Below are positions 25,877 to 33,201 of a stretch of DNA of 33,201 nucleotides, piece after piece. Where the stretch lies: assembly GCA_021809805.1 (NCBI GenBank), contig JAJZKA010000022.1:1-33201 (forward strand), written 5' to 3'. The first letter of the stretch is position 1; the number at the start of each line of letters is the position of its first letter. The position numbers were made by a program, and so were the translations under genes. Below the pieces are notes generated by a model. The model searched no databases. It had not been told where the DNA came from and saw only the letters and a program-made list of their open reading frames with translations. The stretch is from Actinomycetes bacterium. Its GTDB lineage: Bacteria > Actinomycetota > Acidimicrobiia > Acidimicrobiales > Bog-793.

Positions 25877-28078
25877 TTAGCTGGTGCCGAGCGCGACGGT
25901 GCTCGTGAGCGCGCCGGCGCCGAGCGGCGTCTGCAGCGGGAAGTGACACGCCGCGAGATGCTCGTTGCCAAAGGGCCGCATCAGCGGCTCTTCCTCAGCG
26001 CAGCGGTCCTGGGCGAAGGGGCAGCGGGTGCGGAAGCGGCAGCCGCTCGGCGGCGAGATCGCCGAGGGAAGCTCGCCTTGCATCGCCCCGGCGCGCTTGG
26101 CCTTGGCGATGGCCGGGTCAGGGACCGGGATCGTGTCGATCAGTCCCTGGGTGTAGGGGTGCGCCGCACTGGCGTAGACCTGCTCGGCAGGGCCGATCTC
26201 GACGAGCTTGCCGAGGTACATCACGCCGATCGTGTCGGCAAGGTACTTCACGACGGCCAGGTCGTGTGAGATGACGATGTAGGTGAGGTCGTGGCGCGCT
26301 TGGAGCGAGCGCATCAGATTCAAGATCTGCGCCTGGATCGACACGTCGAGGGCCGAGACCGGCTCGTCGGCGACGATGAGCTTGGGGTTCAAAGCGAGCG
26401 CCCGGGCAAGGCCGATGCGCTGGCGCTGGCCACCGGAGAACTCGTGGGGATACAGCTCCGCAGCGCGCGCAGACAGGCCAACCTCGCCCAGGAGCTCGTC
26501 GACGCGGCGGTCCTGGTCGGCACGGCTGCCCAAATGCTGGATGACGAGTGGCTCGCGCACGATCGAGCGCACGCGCATGCGTGGGTCCAGCGAGGCGTAG
26601 GGGTCCTGAAACATCAGTTGCAGGTCACGCCGGCGCCGGCGAAGGGCCGGCCCGCGCAGTCGCGAGACCTCCTCGTCCTCAAAGCGCACGGCGCCGCCGG
26701 TCGGGCGCTCCAGCGCCACGACGAGGCGGCCGATGGTCGTCTTGCCGCATCCTGACTCCCCGACGAGGCCGAAGGTCTCACCGCGCCGGACCGTGAAGGA
26801 GACGTCCGAGACCGCTTTGACCGTGCCGATGTTGCGCTGGATCACCGCACCGGAGGTGACCGAATACTCCTTGACCAGCCGGTCGAGCTTGAGCACCACC
26901 TCGCGGGGAGCCCGCTCGACGGGGCGCTCGGGTTCGTTGAGGGTGATTTGCGGTGCGGCCGGCACTGCGTCCCCGGCGGTTGCTGGCGGGCCGGCCTGCC
27001 CGGGCGACCCGGTCGCCCGGAGGGCGACGGGGTGGTAGCAGGCAAAGACGTGCTCTCCTGGGTCGCCGGCACGGGTCCCGAGCACCGAAGGGTTGTCGGT
27101 CTCGGGCGCGCCCGAGCTCGGGCTCGGGCCCTCGCCGGGCGCGAGCAGCGGCTCCTCGGCGCGACACTGATCGGTGACGTAACGGCACCGGGCGGCGAAG
27201 CGGCACCCCACGAGGTCCCTGGAAAGGTCTGGCGGCAGTCCTGGGATCGAGTACAGACGCTGGTTGCGGTCCTGATCGAGGCGGGGGATCGACTCAAAGA
27301 GCGCCTCGGAGTAGGGGTGGCGCATCGTGCCGAAGAGCTCGCCGGTGGTCGCGCCCTCGACGATCTTGCCGGCGTACATGACCATCACCCGATCGGTGCG
27401 CGCCGCGATCACGCCCATGTCGTGGGTGATCAGCAGCACCGCCATGTCGAGGTTGGAGCGCAGCTCGTCGATGAGATCGAGGATCTGAGCCTGGATCGTG
27501 ACGTCGAGCGCGGTGGTGGGCTCGTCGGCGATCAGCAGCTTCGGCTCGCACGACAGCGCCATCGCGATCATGACCCGCTGGCGCAGACCGCCCGAGAGCT
27601 GGTGCGGGTACTGGCGTAGCCGCTCCTCGGGCTTCGGCATGCCGACCAGGCGCAGCACCTCGACGGCGCGTTCGAGCGCCTCGGACTTGGAGGCGCCCTT
27701 GTGCAGGCGGACTGGCTCGGCGATCTGCCGCCCGATCGTCCAGGTCGGGTTCAGCGAGGTCATGGGATCCTGGAAGATCATCGCCACGTCGTCGCCGCGA
27801 ACCTTGCGCATCTGCTCCTCGGACAGCGGCACGAGGTCGCGTCCTTGCAGGCGGAGGGCGCCGCCGGTGATGTGGCCCGCACCAGGGAGGAGCTTCATCA
27901 CCGACAGGCCCGTGGTCGACTTGCCGCATCCTGACTCGCCGACCAGCCCGACGCACTCGCCCGCCCGCACGGAGAAAGAGACCCCGTCGACCGCCTTGAC
28001 GTTGGCGTGACGAAGGTGGAACTCGGTCCGCAGATCGTCGACTTCGAGTACCGGCTGGGCACGGTCGCGGGCGTTCAT
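25877..28078 (-). CDS. Fused dipeptide/oligopeptide ABC transporter ATPase (DppD-DppF)
   Basis: One 733-residue chain carries both ATPases of a peptide importer. Domain 1: Walker [10 protein letters not shown] (47-55), signature LSGGLRQR (161-168), Walker B LLIADEP (181-187), H-loop H219. Domain 2: Walker [10 protein letters not shown] (440-448), FSGGQRQR (547-554), LIVADEP (567-573), H605. Each domain ends in an oligopeptide-transport C-terminal region with cysteines in the same spacing: C292, C298, C305 with C347, and C680, C686, C693 with C711. A proline/glycine/alanine-rich linker (about 310-390) joins the halves. The frame is open to 28165, but ATG 28078 is preferred because of GGAGG ten bases upstream and because homology starts soon after. 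It is the only ATPase in the window and would power one or both permease modules. Confidence 0.92.
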   Translation of the reverse strand: MNARDRAQPVLEVDDLRTEFHLRHANVKAVDGVSFSVRAGECVGLVGESGCGKSTTGLSVMKLLPGAGHITGGALRLQGRDLVPLSEEQMRKVRGDDVAMIFQDPMTSLNPTWTIGRQIAEPVRLHKGASKSEALERAVEVLRLVGMPKPEERLRQYPHQLSGGLRQRVMIAMALSCEPKLLIADEPTTALDVTIQAQILDLIDELRSNLDMAVLLITHDMGVIAARTDRVMVMYAGKIVEGATTGELFGTMRHPYSEALFESIPRLDQDRNQRLYSIPGLPPDLSRDLVGCRFAARCRYVTDQCRAEEPLLAPGEGPSPSSGAPETDNPSVLGTRAGDPGEHVFACYHPVALRATGSPGQAGPPATAGDAVPAAPQITLNEPERPVERAPREVVLKLDRLVKEYSVTSGAVIQRNIGTVKAVSDVSFTVRRGETFGLVGESGCGKTTIGRLVVALERPTGGAVRFEDEEVSRLRGPALRRRRRDLQLMFQDPYASLDPRMRVRSIVREPLVIQHLGSRADQDRRVDELLGEVGLSARAAELYPHEFSGGQRQRIGLARALALNPKLIVADEPVSALDVSIQAQILNLMRSLQARHDLTYIVISHDLAVVKYLADTIGVMYLGKLVEIGPAEQVYASAAHPYTQGLIDTIPVPDPAIAKAKRAGAMQGELPSAISPPSGCRFRTRCPFAQDRCAEEEPLMRPFGNEHLAACHFPLQTPLGAGALTSTVALGTS

Positions 28079-28191
28079 TGCGTTGCTGCCTCCGTCGTCG
28101 GGCTCGTCCCGCACAGGGATCATCCAAGGACCTCGGCGCGCCCTCGTATCGTCCGCCAAGCGCATGCCCTGCGGCGGAGCGAGACCAATCG

Positions 28192-28220
28192 TGGAACACC
28201 GCGACCTGCCGCGCTATCGT
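28192..28220 (+). promoter_or_regulatory. Possible promoter of mihF
   Basis: TGGAAC (28192-28197) and TATCGT (28215-28220, TANNNT) are 17 bases apart. The -10 lies eight bases before the mihF ATG at 28229, so the message would be leaderless or nearly so. The 150-base gap between mihF and the minus-strand ATPase gene must hold promoters for both directions; no convincing minus-strand promoter was found. Confidence 0.4.
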
Positions 28221-28228
28221 ACCTGCTC

Positions 28229-28549
28229 ATGCCCCAACCTCCGAGTCTCACCCCAGAACAGCGCAAGGCGGCTCTCGAGAAGGCGGCCAAGGCGCGCAAG
28301 GAGCGGGCCGAGCTGAAGGATCACCTGAAGACCGGTCGGACGGACCTGAAGACCCTGCTCACCCGAGCCAGCGAGGACGAGACCGTCGGCAAGATGAAGG
28401 TCCTTTCGGTGCTGGAGTCCCTGCCGGGAACTGGCAAGGTGAAGGCTCGCCGTCTCATGGCGCAGGTCGGCATCAGCGAGACCCGTCGCCTGCAGGGCCT
28501 TGGCGCCAAGCAGCGCGACGCGCTGCTTGAGGCCGTCGAGCGCCCCTGA
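28229..28549 (+). CDS. mihF: Actinobacterial integration host factor MihF (H2TH DNA-binding protein)
   Basis: A 106-residue nucleoid-associated protein, found only in Actinobacteria. It shows the family sequence order: PPSLTPEQRKAALEKAAKAR, RAELKDHLKTG, DETVGKMKVLSVLESLPGTG, then the helix-two-turn-helix KVKARRLMAQVGISETRRLQGLG. The lysine/arginine-rich N-terminal helix and H2TH bind DNA backbone and minor groove; the protein shapes the nucleoid and supports phage integration. The frame is open upstream to 28007, but homology begins at ATG 28229. gmk follows directly and its frame opens inside mihF. In most actinobacteria mihF follows pyrF and precedes gmk; here an ABC cluster stands before it. 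Confidence 0.95.
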   Translation: MPQPPSLTPEQRKAALEKAAKARKERAELKDHLKTGRTDLKTLLTRASEDETVGKMKVLSVLESLPGTGKVKARRLMAQVGISETRRLQGLGAKQRDALLEAVERP

Positions 28550-29120
28550 TCCGCTGATCCTCGTCCTCTCCGGGCCTGGTGGTGCCGGCAAGGGAACGGT
28601 CATTCGGCGGCTCGTCGAACGCGATCCTCGGCTCTGGCTGTCGCGGTCGTGGACCACTCGGACCCGCCGGCCTGGCGAGGACGAGGACGCGTACACCTTC
28701 GTTGATCGCGAGGCGTTCTTGGCGCGGGCGAAGGCCGGCGGCTTCCTCGAATGGGCGACGGTGCTCGGCGAGTACTACGGGACACCGATCCCTGACGCGC
28801 CTCCCGGCCACGACGTGGTCCTCGAGATCGATGTGCAGGGCGCCCAGCAGGTGCTCGAACGCGTCGTCGATCGGACGATCGTTTGCGCCCTGCTCGTGCC
28901 CCCCTCACAGGCCGAGCAGGAGGCGCGCTTGCGCGGCCGCGGCGACGGCGAGGCGCACGTCGAGCGCCGCTTGGCCCTTGGTGCCCAAGAGCTCGAGGTG
29001 GGCAAGCGCTTTGCTGATGCCATCGTCGTAAATGACGACCTCGACCGAGCCGTCAATGAGCTCGCCGCTATAGTTGCAGCTGCCCGCGAGCGCGAGGCGA
29101 GTTGCGGCGCGTCCAGCTAG
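28527..29120 (+). CDS. gmk: Guanylate kinase
   Basis: Gmk phosphorylates GMP to GDP. The P-loop is LSGPGGAGKGTVIRRL, GMP binding is in SRSWTTRTRRPGE with DAYTFVDREAFLAR and GFLEWATVLGEYYGTP, and the lid region follows VLEIDVQGAQQV. C-terminal RLRGRGDGEAHVERRL and DAIVVNDDLDRAVNEL are typical. The start is uncertain. No ATG or GTG lies close to the P-loop; TTG 28527 gives 197 residues and overlaps mihF by 23 bases, while TTG 28500 adds nine residues. Neither has a good Shine-Dalgarno, so translation probably depends on coupling to mihF. The loop GPGGAGKG carries a glycine where many Gmk have S. Confidence 0.9.
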   Translation: MRPSSAPDPLILVLSGPGGAGKGTVIRRLVERDPRLWLSRSWTTRTRRPGEDEDAYTFVDREAFLARAKAGGFLEWATVLGEYYGTPIPDAPPGHDVVLEIDVQGAQQVLERVVDRTIVCALLVPPSQAEQEARLRGRGDGEAHVERRLALGAQELEVGKRFADAIVVNDDLDRAVNELAAIVAAAREREASCGASS

Positions 29121-29180
29121 CGGCGCGGACCCGCACCTTCGAGCGGCGCGAGCCCCCCAACGAGGAGCAGACACCAGGCG

Positions 29181-29558
29181 ATGCCAGACCCGCGCAGCAC
29201 GATGATCGAGCCGCCCATCGAGGACCTCCTCGACAAGGTGGACTCCAAGTTCACCCTGGTCACGCTGGCCTCCAAGCGCGCCCGGCAGATCAACTCCTAC
29301 TTCAACCAGCTCGGCGAGGGTCTCGGCGCGATCGTGCCGCCCCAGGTCGCGTCCATCGCCCGCAAGCCGTTGTCGATCGCCCTCGAAGAGATCGCGGCAT
29401 CCAAGGTGCGCGCCGGTGCGCCCCAGCAGCTCAACGACCCGGGCTATGAGTCGCCCGAGGAGCCCGACGCTGGCGTCGCCCTGAACGTGGTTGTGGACGC
29501 GGGCGACGGCGCGGCGAGCGATGGGGTCGGTGCGAGCGCCGAGGTCGAGCCGGACTAG
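29181..29558 (+). CDS. rpoZ: RNA polymerase omega subunit
   Basis: Omega folds along the beta' subunit and helps assemble RNA polymerase. The 125-residue protein has the conserved block [37 protein letters not shown], then [18 protein letters not shown]. The last ~40 residues are acidic, alanine/glycine-rich and not conserved, longer than in many omegas. ATG 29181 is preceded by GAGGAG (29162-29167) at a long distance; an alternative ATG at 29202 would start exactly at the conserved block but has no ribosome site. Position between gmk and coaBC is standard for actinobacteria. Confidence 0.93.
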   Translation: MPDPRSTMIEPPIEDLLDKVDSKFTLVTLASKRARQINSYFNQLGEGLGAIVPPQVASIARKPLSIALEEIAASKVRAGAPQQLNDPGYESPEEPDAGVALNVVVDAGDGAASDGVGASAEVEPD

Positions 29559-29576
29559 GCCGTCCTTGCGGCGCCG

Positions 29577-30845
29577 ATGACCTCCACGAACGGCGAGGAG
29601 CCTTTGGGTGCGCTCGCCGGCACCCGGGTGGTGCTCGGCGTCACCGGCGGGATCGCGGCCTACAAGGCGGTCGACGTCTGTCGCCGACTCGTCGATGCTG
29701 GCGCGTTCGTCTCCCCGGTGCTCACGGCGGCCGCGACCCGCTTTGTCGGCATTGCCACGTTCTCGGCCCTTGGCTCTGAGCCGGCGGCCACCGAGCTGTT
29801 CGACGCCGCGGACCCGATCCCGCACACGCGCCTTGGCCAACGCGCTGACCTGGTCGTGGTTGCGCCTGCCACGGCGCGCCTGATCGGGGAGTACGCAGCG
29901 GGGATCGCGCGGGACCTGCTCGGCGCCATCCTGCTTGCGACCAAGGCGCCGGTCCTTCTCTGCCCCGCGATGCACACCGAGATGTGGGCGCACCCCGCGG
30001 TCCAGGAGAACCTCGCGGTGCTGGAGCGGCGCGGAGTCGCGGTGCTGGCGCCCACGAGCGGGCGCCTGGCAGGTGGCGACGTCGGTCTCGGTCGTCTCGC
30101 CGAGCCTGCCGACATCGCCGCTGCCGCTGCCGCGCTCCTCGCCGGCCGGGGGATCGGGCGCGACCTTGCCGGACGGCGCATCCTTGTCACCGCCGGGGGC
30201 ACTCGCGAGCCCATCGACGCCGTTCGCTACCTCGCCAACCGCTCCTCGGGCCGCCAGGGCTACGCCATCGCCGAGGCCGCCGTGGCACGGGGTGCGAGGG
30301 TCTGCCTTGTCACCGCGTCCGAGCTCACCCCGCCCGCAGGTACCGAGGTGGTGCGCGTGTCGAGCGCTGCCGAGCTCGCGGTGGCGGTGCGCGAGCACGC
30401 GCCCTCAGCCGACGCCGTGGTGATGGCCGCGGCGGTCGCCGATTTCCGCCCGGTGCGTGCTGTGGCCGGCAAGCTCGCCAAACGAGACGGGATCCCCGAG
30501 CTCGCCCTCGAGCCCACCGAGGACGTCCTCGCCGAGCTCGGCGCCAATCGCCGCCCCGGCCAGGTGCTCGTCGGCTTCGCCGCCGAGGTTGCCACGTCCG
30601 AGGAGGATCTCGAGGCGCGGGCGCTCCGCAAGCTTGTGGAAAAGCGGGTCGACCTCGTCGTCGCGAACGACGTCGGTCGGCCGAACGTCGGCTTTGGGCA
30701 CGAGACGAACGCCGTGAGCATCGTCGCTGGACCGGGCGCGGTCACTCGCGTCCCCCTTGCCGCCAAGCGTACGATCGCAGACGCCATCTTGGACGCTGTC
30801 GCTGAACGGCTCGCGTCCCGAGCTGATCGAGGAGACGAGCAGTGA
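29577..30845 (+). CDS. coaBC: Bifunctional phosphopantothenoylcysteine decarboxylase / phosphopantothenate-cysteine ligase
   Basis: CoaBC makes 4'-phosphopantetheine for coenzyme A. Of 422 residues, about 1-190 are the flavin-dependent decarboxylase Coa[20 protein letters not shown], the catalytic histidine in [26 protein letters not shown], and [11 protein letters not shown] (the PAMH variant seen in actinobacteria instead of PAMN). About 195-422 are the ligase Coa[51 protein letters not shown] with the catalytic lysine, and [22 protein letters not shown] 29577 lies 18 bases after rpoZ. The stop overlaps the metK GTG (GTGA at 30842). Confidence 0.96.
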   Translation: MTSTNGEEPLGALAGTRVVLGVTGGIAAYKAVDVCRRLVDAGAFVSPVLTAAATRFVGIATFSALGSEPAATELFDAADPIPHTRLGQRADLVVVAPATARLIGEYAAGIARDLLGAILLATKAPVLLCPAMHTEMWAHPAVQENLAVLERRGVAVLAPTSGRLAGGDVGLGRLAEPADIAAAAAALLAGRGIGRDLAGRRILVTAGGTREPIDAVRYLANRSSGRQGYAIAEAAVARGARVCLVTASELTPPAGTEVVRVSSAAELAVAVREHAPSADAVVMAAAVADFRPVRAVAGKLAKRDGIPELALEPTEDVLAELGANRRPGQVLVGFAAEVATSEEDLEARALRKLVEKRVDLVVANDVGRPNVGFGHETNAVSIVAGPGAVTRVPLAAKRTIADAILDAVAERLASRADRGDEQ

Positions 30846-32035
30846 GCGCTTTCACCTTCACGTCGGAGTCCGTGACCGAAGGCCACCCCGACAAGATGGC
30901 GGACCAGATCTCCGACGCCGTCCTCGATGCCATCTTGGCGGCCGACCCCCACGGCCGGGTCGCCTGCGAGACGCTCCTTACCACCGGGCTGGTCTGTGTA
31001 GCCGGGGAGATCACGACGACCAGCTACGTCGACATCCCTCGCATCGTCCGGAACACGGTCTGTGAGATCGGCTACGACCGCGAGGAGTACGGCTTTGACG
31101 GCAACACGTGCGGGGTCATCGTCTCGATCGGCGAGCAGTCGCCCGACATCGGTCAGGGCGTCAGTCGCGCCCTCGAGGCACGCAGCGGCGCGGGTGGCGA
31201 GGACTCGCTCTCCGAGCAGGGGGCAGGTGACCAGGGAATCATGTTCGGCTACGCCTGCGACGAGACGCCGGACCTGATGCCGCTGCCGATCTGGCTGGCC
31301 CACCGCCTGGCTCGTCGCCTCGCCGAGGTGCGGCGCGCCAACGTCCTTGGCTACCTGCGCCCGGACGGCAAGACGCAGGTCTCGATCCGCTATGAGGACG
31401 GCCGACCGGTGCGCCTCGAGACGGTGCTGATCTCGACCCAGCACCGGGCGGGCCTCGACCTCGAAACCCTGCTCAAGCCAGATCTCGTCGACCACGTGAT
31501 CACGCCCCTCTTGCCGAGCGACATCGACACCGAGAACTTCCGTGTCCTCGTCAACCCGACGGGGCGTTTCGAGCTCGGCGGCCCGCGCGCAGACGCCGGC
31601 CTCACGGGCCGCAAGATCATCGTCGACACCTACGGCGGCGCCGCCCGCCACGGGGGCGGCGCGTTCTCAGGCAAGGACCCCTCCAAGGTCGACCGCTCAG
31701 CGGCCTACGCGGCGCGCTGGGTGGCCAAACACATCGTCGCCTCGGGCGCATCGCGCCGCTGCGAGATCCAGGTCGCCTACGCAATCGGGGTCGCTCGGCC
31801 GGTCGCGGTCATGGTGGACACCTTCGGCACCGAGGCGGTCGACCCGGTACGCATTGCCAGGGCGGTGGACGAGCTGTTCGATCTCCGGCCCGCCGCGATC
31901 ATCCGCGATCTCGATTTGCGCCGCCCGATCTATCGGCGCACGGCGGCCTATGGGCACTTCGGCCGTTCGGAGAAGGAGTTCTCCTGGGAGGCGACGCCGC
32001 GCGTCGACGACCTGCGCCGGGCGCTCTCCCTCTGA
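30842..32035 (+). CDS. metK: S-adenosylmethionine synthetase
   Basis: MetK forms S-adenosylmethionine from methionine and ATP. The 397-residue protein shows [20 protein letters not shown] at the N-terminus, [29 protein letters not shown], the signature [47 protein letters not shown], the second signature [19 protein letters not shown], and the C-terminal YGHFGR. Length is usual. The GTG start overlaps the coaBC stop, so there is no room for a SAM riboswitch in front. priA lies directly downstream. Confidence 0.97.
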   Translation: MSAFTFTSESVTEGHPDKMADQISDAVLDAILAADPHGRVACETLLTTGLVCVAGEITTTSYVDIPRIVRNTVCEIGYDREEYGFDGNTCGVIVSIGEQSPDIGQGVSRALEARSGAGGEDSLSEQGAGDQGIMFGYACDETPDLMPLPIWLAHRLARRLAEVRRANVLGYLRPDGKTQVSIRYEDGRPVRLETVLISTQHRAGLDLETLLKPDLVDHVITPLLPSDIDTENFRVLVNPTGRFELGGPRADAGLTGRKIIVDTYGGAARHGGGAFSGKDPSKVDRSAAYAARWVAKHIVASGASRRCEIQVAYAIGVARPVAVMVDTFGTEAVDPVRIARAVDELFDLRPAAIIRDLDLRRPIYRRTAAYGHFGRSEKEFSWEATPRVDDLRRALSL

Positions 32036-32094
32036 GCCAGCGCGGGGCGCCGGCGAACACCGCCGATGTGCTGGCCGGCTCGCCTGACAGCGCG

Positions 32095-33201
32095 GTGACG
32101 CCTTCTCTTGCCACCTCGCCCCCCGCTGACGTGGTGACGGTGCTTCCCGATGTCTCGGGGATCGATCGTCGCTTCGACTACACCCTCGGCGAAGCGCTGC
32201 GCGACCACGTGGGCATCGGGAGCCTCGTGCGTGTCCCGCTGCACGGGCGGCGGGTGCGCGGCTGGGTCGTTGGGATTCCGACACGGCCGCCGCCTGACAT
32301 CGCGCTGAGCGCGGTGGCCGCGATGCTGGCGCCCGGGCCCTCGGCCGAGGTGGTGTCGCTTGGTGAGTGGGCGGCGTGGCGCTGGTGCGGCCGCCTGCGA
32401 CCCTTCCTGCTGGCTGCGTCGCCGCGGCGCCTCGCCGATGCCCGGATCGCAGCCCCCCTGGCGCCCGTTGCCTTGCCCACGCCGGGAGTCGATGAGCTCG
32501 CGGCGCTCGTGCGACGCGGACTCCAAGGCGGCGATCACCTCTTGCGCCTCCCGCCGGCCGCTTCGCGCCTCGCCGTGCTGAGCGAGGCGCTCGCCGTCTT
32601 GGCAGGACGCGCTGATTTGCTCGTACTCGTGCCCGAGACCCGCGAGGTCGAGCTCGTGCGCCGCCGTCTCGGCCGCCTCGGCGTGGGCGTTGCGCGCCAT
32701 CCCGAGGATTGGGGGGCTGCCGCCGCAGGTGGCCGGGTGGTCGTCGGCACGCGCACCGCAGCGCTTGCCCCCGTGGGCCGTCTCGGTGCGATCGTGGTCT
32801 TCGACGCCCAAGCCGAGGCCTACCGCGAGCAGCGGGCACCGATCTATTCGGCGGTCGAACTCGCCCGCGAGCGGGCGCGGCGCGCCGGGGTGCCGTTCCT
32901 CGCGCTCAGCGCGTGCCCGAGCCTCGAGCTCGCGAGCGAGCTGGCCCCCCTCGAGCTGCCCCCGGCCCTCGAGCGCGCCAAGTGGCCGGCGATCGAGGTC
33001 GTGGACCTCCGCCGTGAAGACCCGCGGCGCGGCCGCTACGGCGACCGGCTTGCCCCGGCGATCCACCGCGCCCGCGCCGAGCAGCCCGCGCGCCCGGTGC
33101 TCGCCGTGCTCAACCGCCTGGGCCGGGCGCGCCTTTTGGCGTGCGCGAGCTGTGGCGAGCTGGCGCGTTGCGAGCGTTGCGGCGCGGCGGTGCGCGAGGA
33201 G
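32095..33201 (+). CDS. priA: Primosomal protein N' (PriA), actinobacterial helicase-inactive type, 5' part
   Basis: The frame runs open to the right edge, giving 369 codons. The N-terminal 3'BD domain is recognisable: VVTVLPDVSGIDRRFDYTL, VGIGSLVRVPLHGRRVRGWV. Further on come LLVLVPETREVELVRRRL, VVVGTRTAALAPVGRLG, RAPIYSAVELARERARRAG, a NRLGRARLLAC segment, and the zinc-binding CASC...CERC at the end. The Walker A (GVTGSGKTE) and DEEH helicase motifs are missing: the equivalents read RLPPAASRL and VFDAQAE. This matches actinobacterial PriA, which is thought to lack helicase activity. The start is uncertain: GTG 32095, 32068 and 32131 are all possible and none has a clear ribosome site; a CTG overlapping the metK stop at 32032 is also in frame. 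C-terminal half is outside the window. Confidence 0.88.
   Translation, partial: MTPSLATSPPADVVTVLPDVSGIDRRFDYTLGEALRDHVGIGSLVRVPLHGRRVRGWVVGIPTRPPPDIALSAVAAMLAPGPSAEVVSLGEWAAWRWCGRLRPFLLAASPRRLADARIAAPLAPVALPTPGVDELAALVRRGLQGGDHLLRLPPAASRLAVLSEALAVLAGRADLLVLVPETREVELVRRRLGRLGVGVARHPEDWGAAAAGGRVVVGTRTAALAPVGRLGAIVVFDAQAEAYREQRAPIYSAVELARERARRAGVPFLALSACPSLELASELAPLELPPALERAKWPAIEVVDLRREDPRRGRYGDRLAPAIHRARAEQPARPVLAVLNRLGRARLLACASCGELARCERCGAAVREE

Noticed and set aside
28079-28165. Longer N-terminus of the fused ATPase from ATG 28165
   Set aside because: The extra 29 residues have no homology, and a good ribosome site (GGAGG) lies before the ATG at 28078.
17637-28228. A hidden new defence or mobile system inside the ABC island
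   Set aside because: Every frame with homology belongs to a peptide importer. No nuclease, toxin, recombinase, reverse transcriptase or repeat array was found there.
30780-30845. SAM riboswitch before metK
   Set aside because: metK overlaps coaBC by four bases, so there is no untranslated leader for a riboswitch.

Overview
The window is a GC-rich, almost gene-saturated chromosomal segment from an actinobacterium. The best markers are the Actinobacteria-specific integration host factor gene mihF, a PriA without helicase motifs, a PyrR-binding leader hairpin, frequent GTG/TTG starts and -10 boxes placed to give leaderless mRNAs. A deep-branching lineage such as Acidimicrobiia fits the non-lipoprotein family 5 binding proteins and the aroK-aroB fusion, but that placement is an inference. 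No gene-free stretch exceeds 300 bases, and no rRNA, tRNA, CRISPR array, IS element or phage gene was seen.

Region 1 (1-8519): a divergently transcribed ATP-grasp gene, cut by the left edge, faces an NfuA-like Fe-S carrier. Then comes a dense aromatic-amino-acid and translation block: aroC, a fused aroK-aroB, aroQ, an M24 aminopeptidase, efp, nusB, a divergent PurM-like gene and a HAD hydrolase. Most junctions are 4-base ATGA/GTGA overlaps, so the block is probably one translationally coupled operon.

Region 2 (8517-9155): an hsp20 small heat-shock gene sits behind a CIRCE operator that begins on the stop codon of the HAD gene. An extra CIRCE half-site and a perfect 9-3-9 palindrome follow. 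A strong hairpin closes the unit.

Region 3 (9156-17636): the pyrimidine operon pyrR-pyrB-pyrC-carA-carB-pyrD has its own promoter and a PyrR-binding hairpin just before the pyrR ribosome binding site. It encodes the path from bicarbonate and glutamine to orotate, but pyrK, pyrE and pyrF are absent from the window.

Region 4 (17637-28078): an oligopeptide/dipeptide ABC transport island. Two paralogous modules, each of binding protein, DppB-type and DppC-type permease, lie in tandem on the plus strand. One DppD-DppF fused ATPase converges on them from the minus strand. In both modules a perfect hairpin separates the binding-protein gene from the permease genes.

Region 5 (28079-33201): mihF, gmk, rpoZ, coaBC, metK and the start of priA, the usual actinobacterial continuation of the pyr operon. 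The ABC island therefore interrupts a conserved gene order, at about the place where pyrF is normally found. I did not find a clear new defence or mobile system. The most unusual items are the regulatory region of hsp20, the placement of the ABC island, the lost lipobox, and the divergent PurM paralogue.
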